A stretch of DNA of 44,433 nucleotides from Actinomycetota bacterium (GTDB taxonomy: Bacteria > Armatimonadota > SYMT01). The notes beneath the pieces were generated by a model. That model was not told where the DNA came from. It searched no databases and worked only from the letters and a program-made list of their open reading frames with translations. Numbering within the stretch: the stretch's first letter is position 1; every line of letters starts with the position of its first letter. The stretch lies in the NCBI GenBank assembly GCA_005805375.1, contig SYMT01000216.1:1-44433 (forward strand). Direction: 5' to 3'. This document shows positions 24,534 to 33,448 of the stretch, in pieces. The position numbers and the translations under genes are program-made.

Positions 24534-25961
24534 ATGAAAATGCGCTTCGTGACGATCAGCGCCGCCGTCGCTGCCGTGTTGCTCCTACCGGGGACGGCCC
24601 ACGCGCAAAATGTAAGCTTCAGTAAGGATCTGGTGCCGATCCTGCGGGAGCAGTGCGTGAAGTGCCACAGCACCCGGCAGCCATCCGGGGGCTTTGCGGT
24701 CTCCACGTTCGCCGCCATCGAAAAGGGCGGCAAGGGCGGCAAGGCACTGGCGCCCAAGCCGGATGACAGCCGGCTGATCAAGTACCTGGAGGGCACGCTC
24801 CAGCCGAAGATGCCGATCGGGGGCTCGCTCACCAAGGAACAAATTGCTAAGTTCCGCGCGTGGATTACCCAGGGCGGAAAGTCGGATGTGGACGTGGGGC
24901 TGGTGGTCATTCCGGACTCCGCCATTCCGGCCGTCAAGACGCCGGTGATCGCGGTGAAGGTGCCGGTGCTGCCGGAGGCGCTCGCGTTGGCGTGGAGCAA
25001 GGACAACAAGTTCCTGGCGATTGGGACGTACAAAACCGTCCTGATCGTGGACCCCTCCACAGGTCAGCGTATCGGTGAACTGAAGGGGCATGCCGACAAG
25101 ATCCACGATCTACAACTGAGCCCGGACGGTAAGATCCTCGCGGCGGCGGGCGGACCGCCCGCCCAACAGGGCGAGATCAAGCTCTGGGACACGACCACGT
25201 GGAAAGAGATCCGAACGATCGTCGGCCATACCGACTACATCTACAGCATCTCCTGGAGCCCGGACAACAAGCGGATCGCCACGGCCAGCTACGACAAGAC
25301 CATCAAGGTGTTCGACGCAACCACCGGGTCCGAAGTCAGCACCCTGAAGGACCATGCGGACGCGGTGTACGCTGTGGCGTTCGACCCCACCGGCAACCTG
25401 CTTGCCTCCGGCAGCGCAGATCGTTCGGTAAAGGTCTGGGATGTGAAAAGCGGAAAGCGTATTTACACGCTGGCGGGCCATACCGACACCGTGTACTCTC
25501 TGGCCTGGAACCCGAAAGGCAACCAGATCACCTCCGTGGGCGCAGACAAGACCGTGCGCACCTGGAACGTGAATCCCCAGAGCGGCAACCAGGCGCGCAA
25601 TGTGACGGCTCACGACAAGGCCGTTGAAGAAGTGGCCTATTCGCCGGACGGCAACGCGATGGCGACCGTGAGTGATGACAAGAGCGTGAAGATCTGGAAT
25701 GCCGCCAACGGGTCCACCACCCACCACATCAAGGACCTCGGCGACGGTCTTCAGTCGGTGGTCTTCAGCCCCGACAGCAAGCTGATCGCGATCGGTGGTT
25801 ACGACGGCACAGTGCGCATCATCAACGCAGCGGACGGCAAGACGGTGAGCACGATCATCGAGATGCCGAAGGCCGCGCCGGCGCCCGCCGCCAAGCCGCC
25901 GGCAGCAGTCCCGGCGAAGCCGACCCCGGCGAAAACGGACGCAAAGCCCCGTTCCCGCTAA
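24534..25961 (+). CDS. secreted c-type cytochrome domain protein with WD40 propeller
   Basis: A 475-residue exported protein. Signal peptide residues 1-24 (MKMRFVTISAAVAAVLLLPG, cleavage after AHA), then a single-heme cytochrome domain of the planctomycete type with CVKCH (C41, C44, H45) and the KMPIGGSLTKEQIAKFRAWI end motif. From about residue 140 a WD40 propeller follows, with repeats such as HADKIHDLQLSPDGKILAAA, HTDYIYSISWSPDNKRIATA, HADAVYAVAFDPTGNLLASG, HTDTVYSLAWNPKGNQITSV and KAVEEVAYSPDGNAMATV. The last 30 residues are Ala/Pro/Lys-rich. Such proteins are coded with DUF1501 and DUF1549/DUF1553 proteins; their biochemical role is unknown. ATG 24534 has GGAGAGA upstream. It probably forms a unit with the amber-interrupted gene and ends at a strong terminator. 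Confidence 0.88.
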   Translation: MKMRFVTISAAVAAVLLLPGTAHAQNVSFSKDLVPILREQCVKCHSTRQPSGGFAVSTFAAIEKGGKGGKALAPKPDDSRLIKYLEGTLQPKMPIGGSLTKEQIAKFRAWITQGGKSDVDVGLVVIPDSAIPAVKTPVIAVKVPVLPEALALAWSKDNKFLAIGTYKTVLIVDPSTGQRIGELKGHADKIHDLQLSPDGKILAAAGGPPAQQGEIKLWDTTTWKEIRTIVGHTDYIYSISWSPDNKRIATASYDKTIKVFDATTGSEVSTLKDHADAVYAVAFDPTGNLLASGSADRSVKVWDVKSGKRIYTLAGHTDTVYSLAWNPKGNQITSVGADKTVRTWNVNPQSGNQARNVTAHDKAVEEVAYSPDGNAMATVSDDKSVKIWNAANGSTTHHIKDLGDGLQSVVFSPDSKLIAIGGYDGTVRIINAADGKTVSTIIEMPKAAPAPAAKPPAAVPAKPTPAKTDAKPRSR

Positions 25962-25996
25962 CGCCGCTACCCTGTACAGGGTTCGCCGCACACTCG

Positions 25997-26030
25997 AGAG
26001 GAGCCGGTCACCGACCGGCTCCTCTTCTTT
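25997..26030 (+). terminator. rho-independent terminator after the cytochrome-WD40 gene
   Basis: GAGGAGCCGGTC (25998-26009) pairs perfectly with 26013-26024 across a three-base loop and is followed by TTCTTTCT. It ends the upstream operon. Confidence 0.9.
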
Positions 26031-26121
26031 CTCTCCATCCGCCGCTGCCCAATCATCCCCGAGGACGGCGGCGCATCGCAGCGTACTCGTTCCTCACGTG
26101 TGCCCCTGCGAGTGCTCCCCC

Positions 26122-26172
26122 CGTACCCGAGCCACGCCGGGTGCCCCCTGGGCGTAGCAAGTGGTCCCCCGC
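26122..26172 (+). repeat. 51-bp direct repeat, copy A
   Basis: It begins CGTACCCGAGCCACGC and ends AGCAAGTGGTCCCCCGC. Copy B starts 78 bases later and differs by one base (C/T at the centre-left). The unit is intergenic and looks like a dispersed genomic element rather than coding sequence. Confidence 0.85.
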
Positions 26173-26199
26173 GACGCCCCAGGCCGCCGCCATCCCCTT

Positions 26200-26250
26200 C
26201 GTACCCGAGCCACGCTGGGTGCCCCCTGGGCGTAGCAAGTGGTCCCCCGC
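26200..26250 (+). repeat. 51-bp direct repeat, copy B
   Basis: It matches copy A at 50 of 51 positions, including the flanking CGTACCCGAG and GTGGTCCCCCGC ends. The 27 bases between the copies are not repeated. Confidence 0.85.
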
Positions 26251-26821
26251 ACAACAGCCAGCGATTTCCCCACCCCACCACGACCCCGACTTACACCCCC
26301 CCGGCTACCCTGGGTGTTCCAGGTCAAAAGTGGGAAGCGCCTTCTTGGTGAAATGATGAGAACGCAGGTCGCACGGAATAGTTCGCCAGTCAGCGCTCGT
26401 CCGCCGGGCCGCGAGGGATTGAAATCGCCTCGCTGGGGGAGCGTCCTACCGGACGGGAACTGGCGATACCCGGGCCCGGCACGCGGACGAAAGGAGTCTT
26501 CCTCGGCTTCTGGGCAGCCTGCCCTACTCGGCTTGGGAGCGAGAGCGTTCGGCCGAGCTTACCGACCCCCCGCCCCGGAACGGGCGACCGCGGGCCTCGC
26601 GATCGCCTTATTCCCGCTGAAGCGTTATCCGCGGACAGGCTGCTGGCGGAGGCCAGGGCCGGCAACCGATTTGAACCGGTTTTCCTCGGAAGTAGCCCCG
26701 CGGTTTTGACCCGGGGCGGGAGGGCGGATGAGCACAAACCGGCAAGCTATCGGCGACCCAGTGTTTCGGAGTTTTCACCGAAGTGCTTCCATTGGCGTCC
26801 GGAGGTGCAGTAGCGCACCGT

Positions 26822-26855
26822 GGGTCCACTTGCTCACGCGCGTGGCTCGGGTACG
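26822..26855 (-). repeat. shortened inverted copy of the 51-bp repeat
   Basis: Read on the minus strand it begins CGTACCCGAGCCACGC, exactly as copies A and B, and ends GAGCAAGTGGACCC, close to their AGCAAGTGGTCCC end. The middle 13 or so bases are missing. Conserved ends with a variable centre suggest that the outer parts are the functional unit. Confidence 0.65.
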
Positions 26856-27278
26856 TGGGGCAGTTTGACGCGCTGAAGGCAGGCCCGAGACCACGAACTG
26901 TGGGGTGCTTGTGGGATGACGTTTTCGCCCGAACACGCGCCCGTGTTTCGCCTTGTGCACGTTGGGCATTGCAGCTTGCCGTGACGACCACAACCAGTTC
27001 TACATGGTGACGCGTGACACCTCCGAGGCACTCCGAGTGTTCGGGGCGCGGCGCCGCGGAACCCCCTTCAGCACCCGCCGAGGCGACATCCGCACTGCTC
27101 GGCGGTGATCTTCACCATGAGCCTTCAGTGAAACACCGTGGTGCTCAAGGAGCCGCCCGATGGCGCATTCGCACTGCGGAGTACAAATTCCGGGGAGGGA
27201 ACAGGCGCGGGTGGGGTGGAACAACGGGAGGGCGTCGGCCCCACCCTGGTGAGGTCCGGCAGCCGGGAGGGAGCACGA

Positions 27279-28340
27279 ATGTCGGTCGAAGGGGAAACGG
27301 AAGCGCGCCTGCCCGCCGGGTTGCTGCGGGTGGCCGTGACGGCGGTGTTTGAGCGCTGCGGGATGAGCCCGGACGATGCCGGGCTACTGGCGGACACGCT
27401 CGTCGAGGCGGATCTGCGCGCGGTGCATTCGCACGGGCTGCTGCGGGTGCCGGAATACGTGAAGAAGCTCACCGCCGACGGTGTGAATCCGCAGGGGCGT
27501 CCGCATATCGTCCGCGATGAGGGTGCGTGCCTGGTGGTGGACGGCGGGAATAGCATGGGCCAGATAGGCGCCGCCTTCGCGATGGAACAGGCGATCGCTC
27601 GTGCCGTGACCACCGGCGTAGCTGCGGTGGCGGTGCGCGGAAGCAACCACTGTGGGGCGATGGCCTGGTTTGCCTGCCAGACGCTCCCGCACGATATGAT
27701 TGGGATCGCTACCTCGAACGCGCTGCCTACCATGGCGCCGTGGGGGAGTGCAGAGCGCATCCTGGGCATCAATCCCCTTGCCATCGCGATCCCTACCGAC
27801 GAAGAGCTACCGCTGGTGTATGACGGGGCGTTCAGCATGTCGGCGCACGGGAAGATTCGTATCCTGCAGCAGCAGGGAAAGCCCCTTCCCGAGGGATGGG
27901 CGTTGGATATCGAGGGCCGCCCGACTACCGACCACGCGGCGGCGCTGGCAGGCATGCTGGCTCCCGTCGGGGGCGCCAAGGGGACGGCGCTCGCACTGAT
28001 GATGGGCATCCTCTCGTGCCACCTTTCCGGTGCTCTCTACGGTACCGAACTTGGGAGCCTCGAAGCGGGACCGATCCCCGGAGAGGACAGCCACTTCATG
28101 CTGGCGCTCCGCGTTTCCGCGTTTGAGGAACCCGCCCGTTTCAAGTCCCGTGTGGATGCCGCCATCCGCGAGATCCACGCCAGCCGGCCGGCCGAGGGCG
28201 TGGATCGCATCTATGTGCCGGGAGAGCCTGAATGGCTCCGAAGGCAGGAGTACATCCGCGACGGCGTTCCGCTGACCGCGGCAGTGCGGGACGGTCTGGA
28301 AACAGCGTTTGCGCGCTTCCAGGTGACCTGCCCCTGGTGA
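27279..28340 (+). CDS. Ldh-family oxidoreductase (malate/L-lactate/ureidoglycolate dehydrogenase fold)
   Basis: A 353-residue NAD(P)-dependent dehydrogenase of the LDH2/MDG fold, distinct from the Rossmann dehydrogenases. Landmarks are LADTLVEADLRAVHSHGLLR (catalytic His in SHG), VVDGGNSMGQIG, VAVRGSNHCGAMAWFA, IGIATSNALPTMAPWGSAER, LGINPLAIAIPT and the C-terminal PVGGAKGTALALMM. Family members oxidise 2-hydroxy acids or related sugar acids and reduce the matching keto acids; the substrate is not readable. ATG 27279 has GGGAGGGAGC upstream. The sulfatase gene follows about 50 bases later in the same direction, suggesting a catabolic unit. Confidence 0.87.
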   Translation: MSVEGETEARLPAGLLRVAVTAVFERCGMSPDDAGLLADTLVEADLRAVHSHGLLRVPEYVKKLTADGVNPQGRPHIVRDEGACLVVDGGNSMGQIGAAFAMEQAIARAVTTGVAAVAVRGSNHCGAMAWFACQTLPHDMIGIATSNALPTMAPWGSAERILGINPLAIAIPTDEELPLVYDGAFSMSAHGKIRILQQQGKPLPEGWALDIEGRPTTDHAAALAGMLAPVGGAKGTALALMMGILSCHLSGALYGTELGSLEAGPIPGEDSHFMLALRVSAFEEPARFKSRVDAAIREIHASRPAEGVDRIYVPGEPEWLRRQEYIRDGVPLTAAVRDGLETAFARFQVTCPW

Positions 28341-28388
28341 GAGAAATCTTGCCCTCGCGCGTGAAATCCTACAGTGAGGCAATCTGAA

Positions 28389-29798
28389 GTGCGTTCCACG
28401 AGCCGTTTGGTCCCGCTGCCGGCCCTGCTGTTCGCGCTGGCTCTGCTGGTGTCTCCGGCGACTCCTGTGCGGTCGCTGCACGCGCAAGCCCGGCACAGGA
28501 ATGTGCTGATCCTGGTGGGTGATGACCACGGGCGTGACCTCGGCTGCTACGGCGCCCCGGTCCGGACGCCGCACCTGGACAGCCTGGCACGGGAGGGAAC
28601 GCGCTTCGACTACGCGTTCTGCACGGTGTCCAGTTGCAGCCCCAGCCGCTCCGTCATCATGAGCGGGCTCCACACACACGCCAATGGGATGTACGGGCTG
28701 CAGCACGCCGTGCACAAGCAATCGTCGCTCGATTCGGTGCGTGGGCTCCCGAATCTGCTGCGCACTGCGGGCTATCGCTCACTCTGCGTGGGTAAGTATC
28801 ACGTCGCCCCGGAGGCGTCCTACCGCTTCGACGAGTACTCCAACGAGGGTGGCGGACGCAACGGCGCCCGGATGGCGCAGGCGGCGGCCGCGTGGCTCGG
28901 GAAGGACCCGGAGCGGCCGTTCTTGCTCTACATGGGGTTCACCGACCCCCACCGGGGCGCGCGCGGCTTTGCCAACGAGGGCGACTACCCCGGAATGACC
29001 CGGGACCGGTATGACCCTGCCCGGGTCACGCCGCCCCCCTTCCTACCCGACCATCCGGATACCCGCGGCGACCTCGCGGATTACTACGAGTCGGTCGGGC
29101 GCCTCGATCAGGGGGTGGGCCACGTGCTGCGGGTGCTGCGCGACTCCGGGCACCTGGATGACACCCTCATCCTCTATCTGAGTGACAACGGCATCCCGTT
29201 CCCCGGGGCGAAGACGACTTTCTATGAACCGGGGATGCGACTTCCGCTCATCGTTCGCGCGCCGGCGCAGCAACGACGCGGGGTTGTGTCTCGTGCGATG
29301 GTGAGCTGGACGGACGTGCTGCCGACTGTGCTGGCGTACACCGGTACGGCCGGGCCCGCCTACCCGCTCCCTGGGCGCTCCTTCCTCGGTGTGCTGGACC
29401 AGGACAACCCGGCGGGCTGGGACGTGGTCTATGGATCCCACCAATTCCACGAGATCACCATGTACTACCCGATGCGAGTGATCCGCACCCGACGCCACAA
29501 GTACATTCTGAACCTCGCCCACGGCCTGCCGGCCCCGTTCGCCTCTGATCTGTACAACTCCGCGACCTGGCAGGGAGTCCTCCGCCGCAAGGACACGCGG
29601 GTGGGGCAGCGCACCCTGGATGCTTTCCTGCACCGCCCGCGCCACGAGTTGTACGACCTGAAGCAAGATCCGGGCGAAACCCGGAATCTGGCGTCGGATC
29701 CGCTCCTCAAGCCGGTGCTGACCGACCTGCAGACCCGCCTGCGTACGTGGCAGGACCAGACGAAGGACCCGTGGCTGGTCAAGTACACCCACGAGTAG
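28389..29798 (+). CDS. exported sulfatase, N-sulfoglucosamine sulfohydrolase-like
   Basis: A protein of 469 residues with a signal peptide (about residues 1-33). The metal-binding start is ILVGDDHGRDLGCYG (Asp45, Asp46), with TPHLDSLAREG next. The active-site motif is CSPSR (C83-x-P-x-R) followed by SVIMSGLHTHANGMYGLQH. The Cys must be converted to formylglycine by a sulfatase-maturating enzyme, none of which is in the window. Later motifs are VGKYHVAPE, FLLYMGFTDPHR and LYLSDNGIPFPGAK, then YDLKQDPGETRNLA at the C-terminus. The layout resembles heparan N-sulfatase-type enzymes that act on sulfated glycans. GTG 28389 is preferred because GAGG lies ten bases upstream; GTG 28374 would add five residues. 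Confidence 0.88.
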   Translation: MRSTSRLVPLPALLFALALLVSPATPVRSLHAQARHRNVLILVGDDHGRDLGCYGAPVRTPHLDSLAREGTRFDYAFCTVSSCSPSRSVIMSGLHTHANGMYGLQHAVHKQSSLDSVRGLPNLLRTAGYRSLCVGKYHVAPEASYRFDEYSNEGGGRNGARMAQAAAAWLGKDPERPFLLYMGFTDPHRGARGFANEGDYPGMTRDRYDPARVTPPPFLPDHPDTRGDLADYYESVGRLDQGVGHVLRVLRDSGHLDDTLILYLSDNGIPFPGAKTTFYEPGMRLPLIVRAPAQQRRGVVSRAMVSWTDVLPTVLAYTGTAGPAYPLPGRSFLGVLDQDNPAGWDVVYGSHQFHEITMYYPMRVIRTRRHKYILNLAHGLPAPFASDLYNSATWQGVLRRKDTRVGQRTLDAFLHRPRHELYDLKQDPGETRNLASDPLLKPVLTDLQTRLRTWQDQTKDPWLVKYTHE

Positions 29799-29883
29799 TG
29801 ACACTCGGTCGGCAGGGGCCTGTTCCTGGCCTGGTGCGCAGCGCGGGAACTGCGCCGGGTGCTGAACAGCCGGCCTGGTTCGC

Positions 29884-31557
29884 CTAACGGGCTCGCGGTC
29901 CGCCCGGGAGTTCCAGATCGAGCAGTTCCACGGTGGGGATGAACGGGCCATCCCCACGTAGATCCCCGAACACTACCCACTCGCCGCCGTGTCGGGCGCG
30001 CACGAGGCCGAAGCGCTCACCGAGGCGCGCGACGATGCCGCGAAGGTCGTCTCCGCCGATCTGAGGACCAGGACGTTGTGCGCCGACCCCGGCCGGGGAA
30101 GCGGCAAGGCGCAGCAAGGTGGTGCCCGTCAGGGGATCGTGGCGGGCAGCTTCGATGGGCACGCGTCGGATTCGAAGTTCCGGGCCCGGGGTGCGCGTCC
30201 GGCCCGGCGAGGGGGGCTCGATCCGGTTCCCCTCCTGGACCAGATCGGGAGTCTCTGCGGTTACCTGAGCGGTGGTGTGGCCGCGAACCAGGTTGCCCCG
30301 CACGGTGGACGGCTTCAGGTAGTCGGTTGCGCGGTTGCTGTAGAAGATGCCGACCGCACCATTGTGCACGAGTGTGTTCTCGGCCAGCAGCATCCACGAG
30401 TTGCCGCACCCGACGCCGCCTGCCGGATTGGCGAAGAAGACATTGCGCTCGATGCGGGCGCGCCCATCCTTGCTCAGCCGCACCGTGGCGCCGCCGCGGT
30501 GACCCGAAAACAGATTCTCCACGATGTGCGGCTCCGACAACTTCATCGAGTAGATGGCGCCTCCGTCGTCTTCGGCAGAGTTCCCCACAAAGGTGTTGCG
30601 CGCGATCCGGGGAGAGGACTCGTATTCACAGTAGATTCCGCCGGCGTCGCTGTTGCCGCCGGCGCGGTTCTGCACAAAGACGTTGCCCTCAATGTCCGCC
30701 AGGGCATTGGAAAGTGAGATCGCCGCGCCGTTGCTGCTGCGGCCCTGCTTCTTGCGGTCCGGATCCGTGTCTGCGATCCCGGTCCGGTTGCCGATGAAGA
30801 GGTTTTCAGCGATGATCGGAGGGGGGATCTCCTCTCGCGGGCGGACACTCTGGCTGCGCAGCCCGATGGCGCCCCCGCCCCCGACCTCAGTAGTGTTGCC
30901 TACAAAGATGTTCCCCTGAATGCGCGGAGCGGCATAGTTCAGGCAGGCGACGGCGCCGCCTTCCGTCCCGATCTGATGCAGCACGCCCTGCAGGTATCCG
31001 GTCGGTGTCCGCGTGCCGTTGTTCACAAACGTGTTGTTGGTGAGTGTCGGCGACGTGCGATCACACAACAACGCGCCTCCCGGGGTCCGGCTCCGTCCAC
31101 CCCGCAGGACGAACCCATCGAGTCGTGCGTGGTTGGCGCCGATCAGCAGCCGATCTCTCCCGGCCGCGTCCAGGACCGTGCGGAATCTCTGGAGGTCGCG
31201 TTCCCAGCCGGGCGCCGAGAAGCCTCCGAACAGGTCCACGTATGGCCGGAGTGGGAGGGCTACTGTTCGATAGGTCCCGGCCGCTACGAGGACCGCCCAC
31301 CGGCGCTCACTGGTGGCGTTCGCGCGCGTCAGGGCGTACCGCACCGTGGCCCAGGGTCGGGTGCGGGACCCGTCTCCCTGCGAGTCGGATCCCCGGTAGG
31401 GCGCCACGTATCGCACCACTCGGTAGGCGGCCAGGTCCACTGCCCCGGTCCGCGGCCCGAGTGCATCCAGGTCAGCGCCGGAAGGCGGGACGGACGTGGA
31501 TGCGAGCGGCGCCAGCACGCTGAGGAGCGCTGCGATGGAGAGCACGGCATGACGCAT
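29884..31557 (-). CDS. secreted right-handed beta-helix protein
   Basis: A 557-residue exported protein with a signal peptide at about residues 1-22. After YVAPYRGSDSQGDGSRTRPW, a sequence start typical of DUF1565/beta-helix proteins, it shows repeating parallel-beta-helix turns with Asn ladders: SPTLTNNTFVNNGT, PRIQGNIFVGNTTE, PIIAENLFIGNRTG, ADIEGNVFVQNRAG, SPRIARNTFVGNSAE, PHIVENLFSGHRG, ARIERNVFFANPAG. Such folds are found in polysaccharide lyases, carbohydrate isomerases and surface proteins, but no catalytic set is visible. ATG 31557 has GGGAGC upstream and opens the signal peptide; the frame extends upstream antisense to the next gene and is ignored. It converges on the sulfatase gene. 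Confidence 0.83.
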   Translation of the reverse strand: MRHAVLSIAALLSVLAPLASTSVPPSGADLDALGPRTGAVDLAAYRVVRYVAPYRGSDSQGDGSRTRPWATVRYALTRANATSERRWAVLVAAGTYRTVALPLRPYVDLFGGFSAPGWERDLQRFRTVLDAAGRDRLLIGANHARLDGFVLRGGRSRTPGGALLCDRTSPTLTNNTFVNNGTRTPTGYLQGVLHQIGTEGGAVACLNYAAPRIQGNIFVGNTTEVGGGGAIGLRSQSVRPREEIPPPIIAENLFIGNRTGIADTDPDRKKQGRSSNGAAISLSNALADIEGNVFVQNRAGGNSDAGGIYCEYESSPRIARNTFVGNSAEDDGGAIYSMKLSEPHIVENLFSGHRGGATVRLSKDGRARIERNVFFANPAGGVGCGNSWMLLAENTLVHNGAVGIFYSNRATDYLKPSTVRGNLVRGHTTAQVTAETPDLVQEGNRIEPPSPGRTRTPGPELRIRRVPIEAARHDPLTGTTLLRLAASPAGVGAQRPGPQIGGDDLRGIVARLGERFGLVRARHGGEWVVFGDLRGDGPFIPTVELLDLELPGGPRAR

Positions 31558-31682
31558 GGGAAGCTCCCGAGCCGCCTGAGGGCGACGGGTCAGGCAAGGG
31601 GAGCGAGGGGTACGAGTGTGCGGCGGAAGGAGCCGCCCCTGCGCTCGCGCAACTGTAGCGCAAACTGCTCGAGGAGAACACC

Positions 31683-32336
31683 ATGTCCCGGTTCGCCCGC
31701 CCGCGCACGCCTTCCCGGTCCACCCATCCGGCGCCCACCGGGCTCGCCCGTACTGCTTGCCTGTTGGGTTCGGGGCGGCAGCTGCGCCTGGTTTCGCTGC
31801 GGGCCGTGGGGGCGCTGGTCCCGGCCGCGCTTCTGGTGCTTGCCTGGGGTGGCGCGGCGCCCGCAGCGGCCATTGTGCCCGACCCGCCTGAGAAGGCCTG
31901 TCGCGCGTTTGTCCAGGAGTTCTACGATTGGTACGCGAAGCGCAGCCACAAGGGCGCCTTCGGAATTGAGGAGGCTCTGAAGGAGCGGCGGCGCGTGTTC
32001 GATGCGGAGTTGGTCCGGCGGCTTCGTGAAGATGCCGCTGCCGCCGCAAAGGCGCCGGGCGAGATCGTGGGTCTGGATTTCGATCCGGTGCTGAACGCAC
32101 AGGACATCGCCGAGAAATACATCGTTGGGGCTGTCCGGCGCCAGGGTGTTCGGTTCCGGGTGGATGTATTCGGCTACTGGAATGGCAGGAAATCTCCCCG
32201 GCCGGACGTCACCCCGGAAGTGCTCCGTGCCGGCAGCCGCTGGGTGTTTACCAATTTCTACTACCGTCGGGACGGGAAGCAGGCGACGAGCAATCTACTC
32301 CAGGTCCTCCAGGAACTGAAGCGCGAGAGGAAGTAG
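31683..32336 (+). CDS. exported DUF3828-like protein
   Basis: A 217-residue protein with a long basic N-terminus, a hydrophobic segment at about residues 38-62 (SLRAVGALVPAALLVLAWGG) ending in AAPAAA, which looks like a signal peptide, then a 150-residue domain starting ACRAFVQEFYDWY. The layout FVQ.FYDWY, LV..L...A, DPVLNAQD and a late W(V)FTNF segment resembles DUF3828 periplasmic proteins, of unknown function. ATG 31683 has GAGGAGAAC upstream. It is divergent from the beta-helix gene and followed by a purine-rich tract. Confidence 0.75.
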   Translation: MSRFARPRTPSRSTHPAPTGLARTACLLGSGRQLRLVSLRAVGALVPAALLVLAWGGAAPAAAIVPDPPEKACRAFVQEFYDWYAKRSHKGAFGIEEALKERRRVFDAELVRRLREDAAAAAKAPGEIVGLDFDPVLNAQDIAEKYIVGAVRRQGVRFRVDVFGYWNGRKSPRPDVTPEVLRAGSRWVFTNFYYRRDGKQATSNLLQVLQELKRERK

Positions 32337-32338
32337 CA

Positions 32339-32417
32339 CGGAGGAAGGAGGGCAGAGGAGGAAGGAGGGCAGAGGAGAAAGGAGGAAGGAAGGAGGGACG
32401 GAGGAAGGAGGACAGTG
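32339..32417 (+). repeat. purine-rich tract with imperfect GGAGGAAGGAGGGCAGA repeats
   Basis: About 79 bases of almost pure A/G on the plus strand, made of imperfect units of GAGGAAGGAGGGCAGA type. It lies directly after the DUF3828-like stop and before the convergent hydrolase gene. Such homopurine runs can form triplex structures or expand by slippage; no regulatory role is shown. Confidence 0.85.
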
Positions 32418-32539
32418 GCGGCAGGGGAAATGTGTGAGAATCCTGGGTGAACGAGAGAGGAGGTCATCGCTCCTCGCGGTGGCTTTCGGGCTGTGCTTCG
32501 GCGCCACGCACCACCCACCGTTTTCGCCACCACGCTCCC

Positions 32540-33448
32540 CTAACGCGTCACCCCGATCCGTTCCAGCCACGCTTCGCAGAGCCTCGTCCAGGACGCGCAG
32601 GGGTTTCCGTCCTGCCGGACACCGAAACCGTGTCCGCCCTGGTTGAAGATGTGCAGTTCGGCGGAGACCCCGGCCAGCTTCAAGGCCATGTAGAACATCA
32701 CACTGTTCCCCACCTCGGATCCCTTTACGGGGTCGTCGGAGGCGTGCACGAAGAAGACGGGTGGGGCATCCGGCGCCACACGCACGGTGGGTGTGAGTTT
32801 TTGCTCGGCGGGAGGGTAGAAGTACCCGGAATAGGCCATGATGCCGAAGTCGGGGCGGCAACTCACGCGGTCCACATCGTCATGGGGCGCATAGCTGCGC
32901 TGTGCGAAGTTCGTGGCCGTGGCCCCCACCAGGTGCCCGCCGGCCGAAAACCCGACCATGCCGATCCGGTTCGGATCCAGCTTCCATTCAGCGGAGCGGC
33001 TCCGGATGAGGCTGATAGCCCGCTGGGCATCCTTCAATGGTCCGGGCGCCGGCACCCCGAGCGTGTCGCCCGGACGCCTGGGACAACGGTACTTGAGGAT
33101 GATGCCCGTCATACCCAGAGAGTTCAGCCACGCGGCGACCTCCTCTCCTTCCAGGTCCCACATCAGCGCGTGGTAGCCGCCACCGGGACAAATCATGACC
33201 GACGCACCGTTATCTTTTTCCTGCGGCGGCCGGTAGATCGTCAGGGTCGGACGGGTGACGTTGGTCACCCACTTCTGCCACTTGTCGCCGGGCCGCGGGT
33301 CAAGCCACTTCTCCGGCGGGATCGTCTCCGCATGGTCATCAGCCGGAGCTCCAGGCCAGACCGGTACCACCTTCGGCTCCTCTGCGCGTCCCATCGCTGC
33401 CCCTCCCAGCCCGAGCAGTGCTCCCACCAGTGCTGTGCGTCGGTGCAT
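32540..33448 (-). CDS. exported alpha/beta-hydrolase (acetyl-xylan-esterase-like / BD-FAE type)
   Basis: A 302-residue esterase-type hydrolase with a signal peptide (residues 1-22). The oxyanion segment is ICPGGGYHALMWDLEG, the nucleophile elbow is GFSAGGH (Ser near residue 170), the acid lies in HASDDPV and the His in GGHGFGV. The layout resembles carbohydrate esterases found with xylan or pectin degradation genes, but the acyl substrate is unknown. ATG 33448 is the only start with the full signal peptide. The gene converges on the DUF3828-like gene; the 286 bases upstream, before the divergent lactonase, hold no recognisable gene. Confidence 0.85.
   Translation of the reverse strand: MHRRTALVGALLGLGGAAMGRAEEPKVVPVWPGAPADDHAETIPPEKWLDPRPGDKWQKWVTNVTRPTLTIYRPPQEKDNGASVMICPGGGYHALMWDLEGEEVAAWLNSLGMTGIILKYRCPRRPGDTLGVPAPGPLKDAQRAISLIRSRSAEWKLDPNRIGMVGFSAGGHLVGATATNFAQRSYAPHDDVDRVSCRPDFGIMAYSGYFYPPAEQKLTPTVRVAPDAPPVFFVHASDDPVKGSEVGNSVMFYMALKLAGVSAELHIFNQGGHGFGVRQDGNPCASWTRLCEAWLERIGVTR

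Larger units (their letters stand above)
26031..27278. other. 1.25-kb stretch without a recognisable gene
   Basis: Open frames here translate to Pro/Arg/Gly-rich peptides with no family motifs and on both strands alike, so I call no protein. The stretch holds two 51-bp direct repeats, one shortened inverted copy, several local hairpins (for example 26411-26433, where GCGAGG and GAT pair with ATC and CCTCGC around TGAA) and the ribosome binding site of the next gene. A structured RNA in 26340-26720 is possible but I recognise no known class. Confidence 0.5.

Noticed and set aside
26411-26433. An ATTGAAA-like end reminiscent of a CRISPR repeat
   Set aside because: It occurs once, with no regularly spaced copies and no cas genes. 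It fits a local hairpin better.
31558-32100. A 180-codon upstream extension of the beta-helix gene
   Set aside because: It runs antisense through the DUF3828-like gene and precedes a clear signal peptide start with a ribosome binding site.
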